From: Mesostigma viride
Lineage: Eukaryota > Streptophyta > Mesostigmatophyceae > Mesostigmatales > Mesostigmataceae
Direction: 5' to 3'
DNA length: 64,000 nt
Assembly: GCA_009746045.1 (NCBI GenBank)
Contig: RPFO01000078.1
Span: 453,016 to 517,015 of the forward strand
Both the position numbers and the translations under genes were made by a program. Positions 1 through 11,556 of the stretch are shown here, piece after piece. The stretch's first letter is position 1; each line of letters opens with the position of its first letter. The notes beneath the pieces are model-generated. The model saw only the letters and a program-made list of their open reading frames with translations, did no database searches and was not told the DNA's origin.

Positions 1-97
1 GAACCAGGTCTTTACACGTATGCCGGATGACGATATCTTACAGTACAATGGCGCTACCTTGGTCGCAGGGCGCGCCTTATTAATGCGGGCACCCCAA
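1..97. other. Left flank of Chromo-1 with target duplication
   Basis: No gene is seen. The last five bases (93-97, CCCAA) recur directly after the other end of the element (10869-10873), so this is the 5-bp target duplication of the Chromo-1 insertion. Confidence 0.7.
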
Positions 98-666
98 TGT
101 TACGCCGCGGATATCTACCTCCACCTCTACCTCTAATGGGCCTGATACTACCTAAACTGGTCAGGCCTCCTCTACTTAACCCTCTGGCGAAAGACGAACG
201 TGACGGAGCTGATCTCAATGCATTAACGTAAGTGTTGCTATAATACGCCATACAACCATTTACCAAAACCCGTTTACTCCAGGAATAGAGGAAGGAAACA
301 CAACTACACTGCCGTGACCCAAGCCTAAATGTGTCAATTCACTTAACACACGCCGAGTGACCACACAAGGAGTGGAACGTGCATAAATGGTCACCAACGG
401 TCCAACAGGCTCGGGCCGACCTGGCCCTCGCCTGCAGAAACACAGAAACACAAGCAGGTGCACAGATGCACGCCTGTCCACTACATTCTACAAAAGGATA
501 AGGACCACTAATATAGTACGCGGCGCGGCGCCCAAAGGCACACATACCACAGTACTGTTACGGGGACAATCATGTCCAAACTAGAACTGCACGTAACCTA
601 GGAACAACCGAGGCCAAGGACCTAATTTACGTCCGTAACTACAACGAATTGTTACGCGACGTAACA
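98..666 (-). repeat. Chromo-1 3' LTR
   Basis: 569-bp LTR, near-identical to 10297-10868. The ends form the short inverted repeat TGTTAC/GTAACA. A C-rich tract on the plus strand at 667-677 is the polypurine tract in element orientation. Confidence 0.93.
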
Positions 667-1041
667 CCTCCCCCCCACAAAAGGTAGGGAGCCCTCTCCC
701 TACGCAGAGAGGAGGGAACCAGAGGGGTAGGAAAATAATCCTAACGCACCCAGCACACACCAACACAATCGATAGACCATCCCAGATACAAAGCACCAAT
801 AGTTCACACGGTCTCCACCACCACGCCGGGTGGTGTAGGGTTAGCCAGCACCAAGCCTGGTGGTAGGTTCCCCTAACTGCCTGGAACGGAGTCCTGGCCG
901 GGGGGACGGCACTGGGCAGGACACACAGAGTAAACACATCAGCGCTAAGGACCAAGAACAGCCAACCAACTGGCCAGAATATGAGGGCGACTCTACATAC
1001 CGGAGGGACAACACCCTCAGGTCGGGCCTAAGGCCCTCTAT
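667..1041 (-). other. Chromo-1 3' untranslated region
   Basis: About 375 bp between the stop of the 3' ORF and the 3' LTR. It contains the polypurine tract next to the LTR and no convincing ORF. The same region is conserved at 22784-23153 and 38019-38394. Confidence 0.7.
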
Positions 1042-3351
1042 CTAGTGGCCATCCGTCTGGTAAGTGCCACGAGAGGCCAGCAGGACCTCCAGGTAGGCCT
1101 GGTAGTGAGCCACATCCTCAACATTGTCATGCCTATCTACAGTGAGGAAAACATCGGCCCACACGCCGTCAGGAAAGAGGCCCAGGAAGGCCCAGTAATA
1201 CCTATGCTGCGTGAGGACGACCTGGCCACGGGCCCAGTCCAGAAAGCCACAGGCAAAGAGGCGAAGGAAAGGCTCTACCGCGATCAGGCAAAGGGCCCGC
1301 AGGAGGAGGCAATGATACCGAATCCGAGGGCGCAGACCCGTCGGGAAGAACAGGTCCACCAGGGGCTCCACGTTGGACGGCCACAACCGGATGTGCCGAA
1401 CCTCGCGGGAGCGCCACCGACGAACACACTGTCGCGACCCGAATGTCTCTAGGTAGTCGCTGGCACGAGGAGGAGGGTGACCGCGGGAGTCTAGACCCTG
1501 GCCCGGGATAGGCGCCGGGCGGCGGGCATCCCACTCAAGGATGGGCTGGAGGACCGTAGTGTACGCCGCACCCGGCACCGCAGGAAACTCTACTGTAAGG
1601 GCATCCGAAGCCATAATGCCCAGAGGGGGAGGGTAAGCCCACTGAAACCCACCGTAGGTGTCCAAGTCGTTGTGGCGCCTCGCCCAGCGATACAGGACGC
1701 GCCGGACCAGGATCTCACCCTCGAACACCGGATCAGCTAAAATAACCATGTCGAACGGAGGCCGATCAGTCTCAATGGGTAGGCCACGATCCCGGGGCGC
1801 CCGACACACCTGGGAGAACCCATAGGACATGGGAGAGATGGCAAGCTCAGCAGAGGCGCGCGGCAGGTCACACTGTCGGCAGGCGAGTGCGGACATACCA
1901 TACCCCGGAATGGGCGTGTCACGCGACTCCGGCGTCGCGTGCACCACAGAAGGAGCCCTGTCCCGATCACCCTGGGACAACTCCCTGAGGGAATCGGCAG
2001 CGCGGGTGGCGCGAGGATCCTGACCGGTGGACCGAACAACCGCGGCCAAAGACCGCGAGGCCGAAGGAGGAGGGACCGGAGCAGGGGCTGACGCAGGGGC
2101 AGGAGCCGACACCGACGCAGGGGGCACTGGTAAAACAGGAGGTCGCGCCGGACCTGAAGCCAGAGAGGGCCGTGACGGACCCACCAACGACGCAGGCGCG
2201 CCGGTCTCCGTTGCCGGTGCACCCTCAGGCCACATGTTGAAAATGGGGCCCGTAGGGACAGGCAGTCCTGCATAAGATTGACTACCATCCAGGCCCCAGT
2301 CAGGAACCGGAATCCTCTGCGGAGGACCACCCTCCCAAAGTCTGGGAAGCCGCTAGTATCGCCAAAGAAACCCCGCGACGTCTGCGCCTGAGCGGGAGGA
2401 GGCTCGGAAGCAGCGACGGAGGGCGAGCTAACAGGGGCAGGAGACTCCCGCGTAGGCGCAGGTAGAGCGGACAGGCGCAGAGGCAGCAGGAGTCGCAGGA
2501 GCCGCCGGAACCACAGCGACCGCGGGCGCAGGCGGGGGCGCGGGCGAAGCCGTAGTCGCCGGGGCGACAGAAGGGGTAGGGGGCGCGGATCCAGCCGGCG
2601 TGGCCGGGACCTGCGCCTGGGCCGCAAGGAAGGCCCCAAACGCCGTGGTCAAAGACTGGATCTGAGCCTGCATAGCCGAGACCGTCGCCGAAAGAGGATC
2701 AGGCAAACCCGAAGGGGTAGGCTCCACTGCGACATCCCGGGTCGACCGAGGGGACGACGGGACCGGAGAGGGAGGGACAGACACCGAGGAGGCGGACGCA
2801 GCGCTCGAGGCAGAATAATCTGGAGTATAATGTACCTCGGCTGGGGCGCCCGAAGGGGTAGGACCACTAACCGCTAGTCCCGCCGACTGATCAGCTATCT
2901 CCATGAACTCTACGGCCCGTAAAAGGTCGCAGGGGTTCTCGTCTACCTCAGCATCACCCTCAGCTGGAAGCCACGGGAACACCTCCCGTAGGCAGGTACG
3001 GCCCACAGGAGTGGAGAGGTAGGAGAACACACGGCAACACCGGAGAACCGCATCTATCTGCCCCAAGGCGGGACAGCTGGAACCACACCCCAACAAACAG
3101 TGTCCGGCATCATCGAAACCGTGCAGGACAAGCTGGTGCGGCTCATCAGGGGAAGGACCATACCACGTGACCCCGAAGAGGGCCGCCCTGACTAAGCTCG
3201 CATGTTGGGCCTGAAGGGCCGGCTGCACAACGCCACCCCGGTAACATGATCGCGACACCCAACGGCCCGGAAGGGCCTCGAAATACAGCTCAGGGTCCGG
3301 TAGGGGCAGGGACGGCAGCGGGCTCTCAGCCGGAGGGGTAGGCTCGGTCAT
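1042..3351 (-). pseudogene. Chromo-1 3' extra ORF (unknown protein), frameshifted
   Basis: A long ORF follows pol in the position where env-like genes sit in some retroelements. It starts at the ATG at 3351 (MTEPTPP...), 76 bp after the pol stop, and ends at the TAG at 1042, giving about 770 codons. A frame change lies between about 2235 and 2430. Three parts can be seen: an N-terminal domain of about 150 residues containing LPGRWVSR and FDDAGHCLLGCGSSCPAL, a long Pro/Ala/Ser-rich linker with a short helical stretch, and a C-terminal domain of about 330 residues with a CxxC pair (LACRQCDLP) and many aromatic and arginine residues. I see no signal peptide and no clear membrane anchor, so calling it an envelope is not supported. 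I do not recognise the family. Homologous ORFs occupy the same place in Chromo-2 and, internally deleted, in Chromo-3. Confidence 0.8.
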
Positions 3352-3427
3352 GACGGCTGCGGAGGGGAGGGGACAACCAACCACCCGTCGACAGCAGACA
3401 TAACATAAGAGAGGAGAAGGCCTACGA

Positions 3428-6400
3428 CTAGAGCTTGTGCAGGGTTTTATATTCCTGCAGCAGGCGACTACACCCATCTAGCTCACTCTCCGTATACCAA
3501 ACCTTATCTACTTCACTACGAGCATACATCCACTTCACTTTATACTGACGCTGGGTACCGCGGCCCTTTTTGATATCTCGATGGGCCACGATGCTTTCTA
3601 CTTCGTCTTCTACTTCCCCAGTGTCAGGATTATGCTCTAAAGGGGCAGGCGCTAACTCCCTGCCAGCGAACGTACTAGGGTGGTACAGTTTAAGCTGGCT
3701 CCTATGGAAGGTGTTTGAATGCGTTTGCCAAGAGGTAGGGATATCGACCTTATACAAGAAATTTCCTACCCTAGACAACACATGGAAGGGTCCTAAGAAG
3801 GCAGGCCTAAGTTTGACCTTCAGTTCTGCTTCAAACTTATGAGCAAAACGGCCAACACGGGGGCCTTCTACTAATACTAGATCTCCTACTTCTATCTCAG
3901 GTGCTCGTCTATCTAAGGAGGCACGCAACCTAGCAAGGTACTTAGCCTGAGCTTTTTGATACCCTGAGATCGCGTGGTCATGAGCAGTTTTCATTCTATC
4001 TAGTAAGGACTGTACACCTTCTACAGTATCTCGGGACACATCATCCTTGTCCCGTAGAGGACTAGCTAAGAGAGAGGTAGGGGTAAGGGGCTGTCTCCCA
4101 GTATCTAAGAAGAAGGGCGTATATCCATGCGCAGCTTGGGGACAATTGTTGAGGGAGAACTCTACCAAACATAAATAATCCTCCCAATCACTACCCGAGC
4201 CATTAACATAGTGCCTAAGCGCTTCTTCTACTACTCTATTAAGACGCTCTACTAAATGAGAGGAGGAGGAGTGGTAGGCAGTACCGTAGGTAACCTTGGT
4301 ACCGATGGCAGCGAAAAACTGCTGCCAAAAATCTGAGGTAAATAATTTATCCTTATCACTAATAAACTGCCTACTCAATCCATGATATCTATATACATTA
4401 TTGAGGTATAGGCGTGCGCAATCACGTGCGGTGAGTTCTAAAGGACACGGCACAAGATGGCACATACGAGTAAAACGATCTATGAACACAAGGATTTGGG
4501 CATTGCCCCTATCATTCTTTCTAAAAGGTCCTACAAAATCCATCATGATAGAATCCCAAGGCATGATAGGGTCAGGCAAGGTCCTAGGTTCTGCTATCTG
4601 TCCTACATTATTGGGTTTCATTTCCTGGCAAGATTGACAAGTTCTAACATACTCATCCACATCCTTATAAAGGGAAGGCCAGTAATAAGAGCGGGCTACT
4701 AGGTCCCGTACCCGTTTACCACCCTGGTGAGCAGCTAAGTCATGCAACTCAAAGAGCAAGGAGGAGCGACAGATAGGAGGGACATACAGGCGCCATTGAG
4801 GGGGAGAATCTGCTATCTGCACATATAAAAACCCACCTACAAATTTACAAGGGTGCTTGCCTAATTGTTGGGGATGTGCAGCAATGGCAGCTAATGCTTC
4901 CGGCTCAGTGGCCGTAAATCTACTAATAAGGCGTTCAAGATCAGAGGTAGGCATCGCTACAGAAGTATCCAGAACAGGTTTAAAGAGATCTCCTACCGCC
5001 TTGCCGAAGAGAAGGGGAGGTCCTAGGGGGACTACGTTTTCATAAGACTTTCCTGACCTAGTCGCTATATGGCTAAGCGGTATAGAAATTTTATTTTTCC
5101 CCTCCCCCCCACCGAGGCCACAGGAAGGGCCTCACACGGGAGAGAGAGTCCTACGTGAGAAAGGAGATCAGGCATGCGAACAGCTGTATGAAAGAGGTAG
5201 GCATAGGAATCATCATCAGGTAGTTCACCATAAGGGGTTACACCCATAGTAGTAGGAACTAGAGTAATATTGAGAACATCAAGGTCCTCGAAGAAGGAAT
5301 AGTCTGCACGACGAGAGAGTGCATCTGGTACTATGTTATCTACACCCTTGACATACTGAAGTTTAAAAGGGGAAAACTGTGCTAAAAATTCCATCCAGCG
5401 CGCTTGCCGAGGGGTAAGGTTGGGTTGGGAGAGAAGATGGGTAAGGGGACGATGATCCGTTTGGATAACTAACCTATAAGGATCTAGCTCACAGGGTTCA
5501 TTCAGGCAGACATCAAATTGAGCACCTTTAAGGAAGTGCTGCCACGCGTGGCAACAATACACCACCGCTAAGAGTTCCTGCTGGTGGACGGGATAGTTAC
5601 GCTCCGCAGGGAGCATTGTCCTAGAGATATATTCAATTGGCTGTAAGCCCTGACCCTGATCCTGGAGAAGGACACCACCTATAGCTACTTTACTAGCATC
5701 TGTAGCCACAACAAAGGGTTTAGTAGTATCCGGTAGGATGAGTACAGGAGGGGAAAGGAGTAGGGATTTTAGGCACTGAAAAGCAGACTGACACTCACTA
5801 CTCCAAACAAAGGGGATATCCTTCTTTAATAAATGATTAATAGGGGCTGCTATAGTGGCGAAACGCGGGATAAAACGCCTATAGTAAGAAGCAATTCCTA
5901 GGAAACTACGTACACCTTTAACGTCGGTAGGAGTAGGCCATTCCTGAATTGACTTAGTTTTATCCGGGTCGGTAGCGACCCCGGCATCTGACAGAACGTG
6001 CCCTAAAAATGGGACACTCCTACCCGAACGCACTTTAGCACGGCGCGCCCACAAAGAATTTTCAGCCATTATTTCTAATACTTTCTTTAAATCACGTAGG
6101 TGCGTTTCAAAATCAGGAGAGTAAATAAGAATATCATCTAAGTAAGCTTGAGCACAAGAACGGTCATGCTCAGATAAAGAAACAGAGGAGAAGGAGGGAT
6201 CCTTTAGATCAGAGGACACCTGAGGAAGATGAGAATTTCCCATAACAGGTCTAAGCACTTCATTCATTAACATTTGAAAAGAGGCAGGCGAGTTACAGAG
6301 TCCCATAGCCGCTACTCTAAACTGGTAATGACCAAAAGGGGTAGCAAAGGCGGTTTTATGGCAATCCTCAGGAGCTATCCGCAACTGCCAAAAACCATCC

Positions 6401-7563
6401 GCACAATCCAGTACTGTGAAACAAGTGGAACCTTTAACCTTATTAAATATATCGTCAATACGAGGTAGAGGGTATTTAGATTTCACAGTAATATCATTCA
6501 ACTTCCTATAATCAGTAACTAGGCGAAACTTGCCATTTGGCTTAGGAACTAACAGGACACCAGCTGAGTAGGGGGAGTTACTAGGCTCTATCAATCCTGC
6601 TTCTAATAATGACACTAAAATCTGTTTTAGTTCCTTTAACTCGGTAGGGCCCATTCTATACATCGGAGAGTGCGTAGGAACTGCACCGTCCTTGATAACT
6701 ACACGGTGTAAAACAGAACGAGGAGGAGGATAAGAAGGAGTCTTTTCTTCAAATACTTTTGAGGAATCTATCACAGCCATGTATCTTACTATTTCATTTT
6801 CAGTAAATCCTACTCCTATTGTATCCACTGTATTTACATCTATATCCACACTATTGTTAGTGCTAGGTATCTGTTGTACTTCTAACTGAAGGAACATACA
6901 TAATAGGTATCCATTTTGCTTTAATTCAGAACGTAATTCGTCATTTGACATTATTACTTCAGGTATAGGTCTTACAGGAGGATCAACAGGTGTAGGAGGA
7001 GTAATATCTACCAAGGATAAATTTTCCAATCTATAATGACGTTCAGGTACCCAGTAAGAGCTATCTGGAAACCAAATGACCATGGTATCATAATTAATAG
7101 TAATCTTATTATCCTGGTGCCAATCTAATCCTAGTAATACATCAGCGGTAGTGATAGGGCCTATAGTGGCCGTCAGGTTGACAGTACGTCCTTGTATAAC
7201 CATGGGAAGGGACACCGTACCCGGGGAATGACTGGTGCGACCATCAGCATAATGAACAGTAACGGGTTTGGTGTGAGGGGTAGGGACTAGTCCTAAACGT
7301 CTAACTAGGGCCTCGCTCACAAAGGAGCTAGCCGCACCGCTATCTACCAACACAGAGACATTCAAGAGTTCATCAGCATGCAAGAAGGGGTCTACAACAG
7401 TGTGAGGGACGGTTAAACCACCATTCAAGAACATAAGAGGACGCACACGTAGTGGTAGGGATGATTCAGCTCCTACAGAGGTTATAAAAACAGGCAAGCA
7501 AAAATTAATATCTGGGGTACTATCTAAGGACCTGTCCAGGTTCCCGGCTACTGTTTCCCCTCC
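3428..7563 (-). pseudogene. pol: Chromo-1 pol: protease-RT-RNase H-integrase-chromodomain, one frameshift
   Basis: Polyprotein that matures, copies and integrates the element. The PR-RT-RH frame runs from the G-run frameshift site near 7563 to 5065, and the IN frame ends at the stop at 3428. Visible motifs are the retropepsin active site VLVDSGAASSF with LLGLDW, RT motif YLDDILIYS, RNase H ATDASKVAIGGVL and TDHRPL, the integrase HHCC zinc finger (HDLAAHQ...CQSCQ), the integrase core with MDFVGPF, SDKD and VERLNR, a GPF-like module (FLGPFHVL), and a chromodomain near the C-terminus (VESIVAHRD...YKVKW). The break between RNase H and integrase is one missing base in a homopolymer at 5104-5110: seven C here against eight G or C in the other two copies. 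An acquired mutation or an error in the run is therefore likely, and two separate genes are not. Confidence 0.93.
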
Positions 7564-9277
7564 CCCCCCAAATCCATAGGAACGAACCCCGAAGAAGACC
7601 CTGGCGGAAAAGCCACTGCTGGAGGGTCACGAGGGATTGAAGAGGGTGCGGGAGCCTGATTATCATAGGGGAACCCTGGGGATCCTGTCTGCACAGCATT
7701 CAGCCTACTAGGGGTAGCTGAAGGAATGTGTCCTGAAGTGGGACGAATAGGAGCACGCTGAGGGGTACGAGGAGGGCGAGCGTCGGGATGAGGGGGAGCA
7801 CCCGAAAGGAACTTGGGGCATTCACGTTTAAGGTGACCTACTTCCTTACAATGATAGCAGGTAATATGAGAGACATCCAGAGCTGAAAGGTCAGTCACAC
7901 AGATATCTAATTCTTCTACATAGGAGTTTCCTCCTCAGGGGTAAGGCTTATATTATTAATACGGGAACGGGTAGGAAGAGAAGGTGTGGAGAAGAAATCT
8001 GCTACTCGTAAAAGATGCTGACGCACATGCTTGAGGGGCAGGTCAGTAAAACGGTAGGCAGAGAACTGGCGCTTGACTTCACGCAATAAGGGTCTACTGA
8101 GGCCCTGAAGGAAGCGAGCACGTACTTCTGCACCCGACAAATCCCTAATTCGTACCATCTGAGCATCAAACTCTTTCATATATTCTTTGAAGGACTTGGT
8201 ACCCTGCTGCAAGGTGCCAAAGGATAATCTATCCTGCCAATCTGCATCGGGAGGGACTAAATGGTTCTCTAAACGCTTGAACAATTCTGCTACAGAGTTT
8301 GGGTAGGCATGAGAGGCAAGAGACTCACACTGGATGAGGTTAGCAAGTTCAGGAGTAATGCAGGTAGTAAGATAATGAGGAACTAGTACAGCATCAGAGA
8401 GGCGCCACCTATTGTGGTTCTGCCAGGACTCTGTGTTCTGGGTGAGCAACATAATGAAGGTGAAAAACTGTTGAGGGGTAGACTTGACATCCAGCTTAGG
8501 AAGGTTGGCAAAGAGGGGAAGAGCAGGAGGCTTAGGGGGATTAGAAGAATCAGTTTTTCCCATAGGGCCACTATCTTCCACTGCTACATAAGCGGGATAG
8601 AAGGAAGGGATAGGAAAAGTCTTGGGTAGGGGTCTAGAGGGAGCCACCGTTTCCGGATGGTGCCCATAGGAGAAGGGGACAGTATATTGCTCACGAAGAG
8701 AGGAATAGGCAAAATGATCATAATTCCTATCATCTAGGGGCATGGTACTGAAATCATTATTAACTTCTAAATCAGCCACACGGGTAGGAACCTGGGCAGC
8801 CTCATAGGCCGTCTCAGGGTAGGACCAGGAAGCAGGTGGGAAAAAGGGGACTGCACTAGGGCGCCCAGAAGGGCCGACAGGGGCCGAGGTACGACCCGTG
8901 TTAATAGCAGGCATTGAAGGCACAGGGTGGGAAGGAGGCCTAGGAGCATTGTTAGTGTGTGAGGACCTGCTGGAGGGGTGAGCCAAGGTTGCAGAAGGGG
9001 CAGGGGCCTGGTTCACAACGAAAGAAGGTTCCTCACTAAATCTGACTTGGGAAATACGTTGTTCATAGGTAGGTGGGGTAATTGAGGGACGACGGCGACC
9101 ACCAGCAGCAGGAGAAGGCGGTGAGGTACGCAGAATACCTTGAGGAGTGAGATGGTGTACCGTTTCCAAGGAGTCCCGTCGGTTACCACGAGTATTGTTA
9201 TTGTTAATGTTATTAGTAGTATTATTATTATTATTATTGGTAGGTATAGGCGACATATCTCCACCCACTGGATCCAT
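7548..9277 (-). pseudogene. gag: Chromo-1 gag, one frameshift
   Basis: Structural polyprotein of the retrotransposon particle. It starts at MDPVGGDMSPIPTN, followed by a stretch of asparagines, a long proline-rich region, a helical gag core of about 200 residues (FFTFIMLLTQNTESW...FKRLENHL) and a C-terminal CCHC zinc knuckle (CYHCKEVGHLKREC) that binds RNA. A one-base deletion near 7926 separates the core from the knuckle. The same region is one continuous 574-residue ORF in Chromo-2, which shows the ancestral state. The last codons overlap the G run used to enter pol. Confidence 0.93.
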
Positions 9278-9370
9278 CTTTAATTACGTAAAGGAATAGG
9301 AATCAAAAGAAGAAAGCAACAAAAGAAAAAGGAAAAACCTTGAAGGTCTGCAGCAGGAACAAAATTAAAA

Positions 9371-9763
9371 TCAATCCTTTTTAACAACAGTAATGGATAG
9401 GGAACCGAATTCCAAGGTGAGAGGAGTATCTAAGCTAGAAGAGGATGCAGCCCTCTTAGGGGGAGACGAAGGAGGGGTAGCAAAATCTAGAGCTTCTACA
9501 GGAGGGCGACCATGAGGAGTAGAACGTACGTGTAGGCCTAGATCTGATACGCTATGGTCTATAAGGAATTGTTGAGCTTCCTCGAAGGTAACAAATTTCT
9601 TATACCTAATTACATTATATGTACGGTTTTGCACTATCTTCCTAGCATCTGACCAAGAGAGGAAAATGGCTGACCATTGAGGGGTAATAACCACGTAATA
9701 CTTAGCTAAACTATTATCACTAGATGAATGGGAAGGCGCAGTAAAAACACGACGTTGACTCAT
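9371..9763 (-). CDS. RNase H1 N-terminal/viroplasmin-like small protein
   Basis: A 130-residue ORF (MSQRRVFTAP...) between the leader and gag. Residues about 21-68 read KYYVVITPQWSAIFLSW, then a short linker, then RYKKFVTFEEAQQFL. This is the pattern of the small alpha/beta domain found at the N-terminus of eukaryotic RNase H1 and in caulimovirus viroplasmin: YYxV, a W after about 15 residues, a basic YKKF step and a final EEA..FL helix. In RNase H1 that domain binds RNA:DNA hybrids or double-stranded RNA. Here it stands alone, followed by a Ser/Pro-rich tail. A role in protecting or handling replication intermediates is inference. The ORF is intact in this copy, frameshifted in Chromo-2 and split by a Copia-like element in Chromo-3. 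Confidence 0.75.
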   Translation of the reverse strand: MSQRRVFTAPSHSSSDNSLAKYYVVITPQWSAIFLSWSDARKIVQNRTYNVIRYKKFVTFEEAQQFLIDHSVSDLGLHVRSTPHGRPPVEALDFATPPSSPPKRAASSSSLDTPLTLEFGSLSITVVKKD

Positions 9764-10090
9764 GATAACTCACCTGGCGTGTCTTGTGATGTCAAGCTAG
9801 ACGAGGTAGGGGTAGGCGACTTAGCTTGACGATCTGGATCACCGAAAGAAGAAGGAGGGCGGGAGTTTCCAGCTCTCGTCCTAAGTCAGCGGCCGGATAT
9901 CCCAGCGCTCGTCCTAACACAGCGCCCCGTAACTCTGCGGGTGCGGCCGTCTAATAAAGCAGCAGCACAAGGAAAAAGGTGTAGGTACGGCGACGCTAAT
10001 CGTCTCCGAACAGTAATACTCCCCGATCTAAGGCAGGAAACAACCGTAAGCAGGAAAACAAGGCGAAGGACAGGCTAACTACGAAAGGAT

Positions 10091-10450
10091 TTATCCGCTG
10101 TGAGCAGGTCTAGCTTCTAGGTAAAGCGTGTCCCGAAACGGGCAGCACGACGCTCCTAGCTTGAAGGCGACCCGCCCATTACCTATCAAGGAAGTGTCGA
10201 CTTCTTGTTCCTGGACGCGGAAGGGGTCTTGAAAAGGTGTATGTGGCAAGGGATAGTCGTCTCGTTCACTACCTACTGAAGTTCCTCCGGAACCATTGTT
10301 ACGCCGCGGATATCTACCTCCACCTCTACCTCTAATGGGCCTGATACTACCTAAACTGGTCAGGCCTCCTCTACTTAACCCTCTGGCGAAAGACGAACGT
10401 GACGGAGCTGATCTCAATGCATTAACGTAAGTGTTGCTATAATACGCCAT
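10091..10450 (-). pseudogene. LTR-leader ORF, Chromo-1 copy (altered C-terminus)
   Basis: Starts MAYYSNTYVN inside the 5' LTR and crosses the primer-binding site into the leader. It matches the 100-residue ORFs of Chromo-2 and Chromo-3 up to VAFKLG, then a frame change gives a different tail. It is rich in Arg, Gly and Ser (RGRGGGR). Function unknown. Confidence 0.5.
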
Positions 10451-10868
10451 ACAACCATTTACCAAAACCCGTTTACTCCAGGAATAGAGGAAGGAAACAC
10501 AACTACACTGCCGTGACCCAAGCCTAAATGTGTCAATTCACTTAACACACGCCGAGTGACCACACAAGGAGTGGAACGTGCATAAATGGTCACCAACGGT
10601 CCAACAGGCTCGGGCCGACCTGGCCCTCGCCTGCAGAAACACAGAAACACAAGCAGGTGCACAGATGCACGCCTGTCCACTACATTCTACAAAAGGATAA
10701 GGATCACTAATATAGTACGCGGCGCGGCGCCCAAAGGCACCCACTATACCACAGTACTGTTACGGGGACAATCATGTCCAAACTAGAACTGCACGTAACC
10801 TAGGAACAACCGAGGCCAAGGACCTAATTTACGTCCGTAACTACAACGAATTGTTACGCGACGTAACA
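10297..10868 (-). repeat. Chromo-1 5' LTR
   Basis: 572-bp LTR that should contain the promoter for the minus-strand element. It differs from the 3' LTR by only a few changes, including one small indel near 10740. The right flank begins with the CCCAA target duplication (10869-10873). Confidence 0.93.
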
Positions 10869-10984
10869 CCCAATTTAGGCAAAACTAGGCATTTCAGGCT
10901 ATTTTTGGCATACCTGGGTCACCTTAACTGTTATATGGAAATAAACTAACACCCATTTCACCGGAAAAAGGTGTGTGACTCGTG
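10869..10984. other. Spacer between head-to-head Chromo-1 and Chromo-2
   Basis: 116 bp of non-element DNA containing the Chromo-1 duplication CCCAA (10869-10873) and the Chromo-2 duplication TCGTG (10980-10984). No gene is seen. The two 5' LTRs face each other across it, so their promoters fire outward from this short stretch. Confidence 0.85.
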
Positions 10985-11556
10985 TGTTACGTCGCGTAAT
11001 AATTCGTTGTAGTTACGGACGTAAATTAGGTCTTTTGCCTCGGTTGTCCCTAGTTACGTTTAGGCTCCTACCGGGACATTATTGTCCTCGTAACAGTACT
11101 GTGGTACATTGGGTGCCGTTGGGCGCCGCGCCGCGTACTTTACCAGTGGTCCTTATCCTGTGGTAGAATGTAGTGGACCAGCGTGCATCAGTAGATGTAG
11201 TGGACCAGCGTGCATCTGTAGGCGAGGGCCATGTCGGCCCGAGCGTGTTGGACCGTTGGTGACCATTTATGCGCGTTCTACCCCTTTTGTGTGTACTCGG
11301 CGTGTGTTAAATGAATTGACACATTTAGGCTTGGGTCACGGCAGTGTAGTTGTGTTTCCTTCCTCTATTCCTGGATTAAACGGGTTTTGGATAAATGGTT
11401 GTATGGCGTATTATAGTAACACTTACGTTAATGCATTGAGATCAGCTCCGTCACGTTCGTCTTTCGCCAGAGGGTTAAGTAGAGGAGGCCTGACCAGTTT
11501 AGGTAGTATCAGGCCCATTAGAGGTAGAGGTGGAGGTAGATATCCGCGGCGTGACA
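10985..11556 (+). repeat. Chromo-2 5' LTR
   Basis: 572 bp, starting TGTTACGTCGCG and ending GTGACA (GTAACA in the other LTRs). It contains an internal direct repeat of about 27 bp near 11170-11215 (GTAGTGGACCAGCGTGCATC twice) that is not doubled in the Chromo-1 LTRs. Confidence 0.93.

Larger units (their letters stand above)
98..10868 (-). mobile_element. Chromo-1: full-length Ty3/Gypsy chromovirus
   Basis: This is a complete LTR retrotransposon of 10,771 bp on the minus strand. It is bounded by two LTRs of about 570 bp that begin TGTTAC and end GTAACA, and flanked by a perfect CCCAA duplication. In element order it carries the LTR-leader ORF, a viroplasmin-like ORF, gag, protease-RT-RNase H, integrase with a C-terminal chromodomain, and an extra 3' ORF. 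The RT-RH-IN order and the chromodomain identify a Ty3/Gypsy chromovirus. The two LTRs are nearly identical, so insertion was recent. Gag, pol and the 3' ORF each carry at least one frameshift, so this copy is probably non-autonomous now. Nothing is inserted in it, which makes it the reference copy for the family. Confidence 0.95.

Noticed and set aside
260-584. Several 65-75 codon frames on both strands of the LTRs
   Set aside because: They overlap one another, are not conserved in length between copies, and lie in regulatory LTR sequence.
1042-3351. Envelope gene in the 3' ORF of Chromo
   Set aside because: The position fits, but there is no signal peptide, no clear membrane anchor and no cleavage motif, so env is not supported.
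5065-5110. Natural end of a PR-RT-RNase H gene separate from integrase in Chromo-1
   Set aside because: The other two copies read through with an eight-base run. Chromo-1 has seven, so the split is a mutation.
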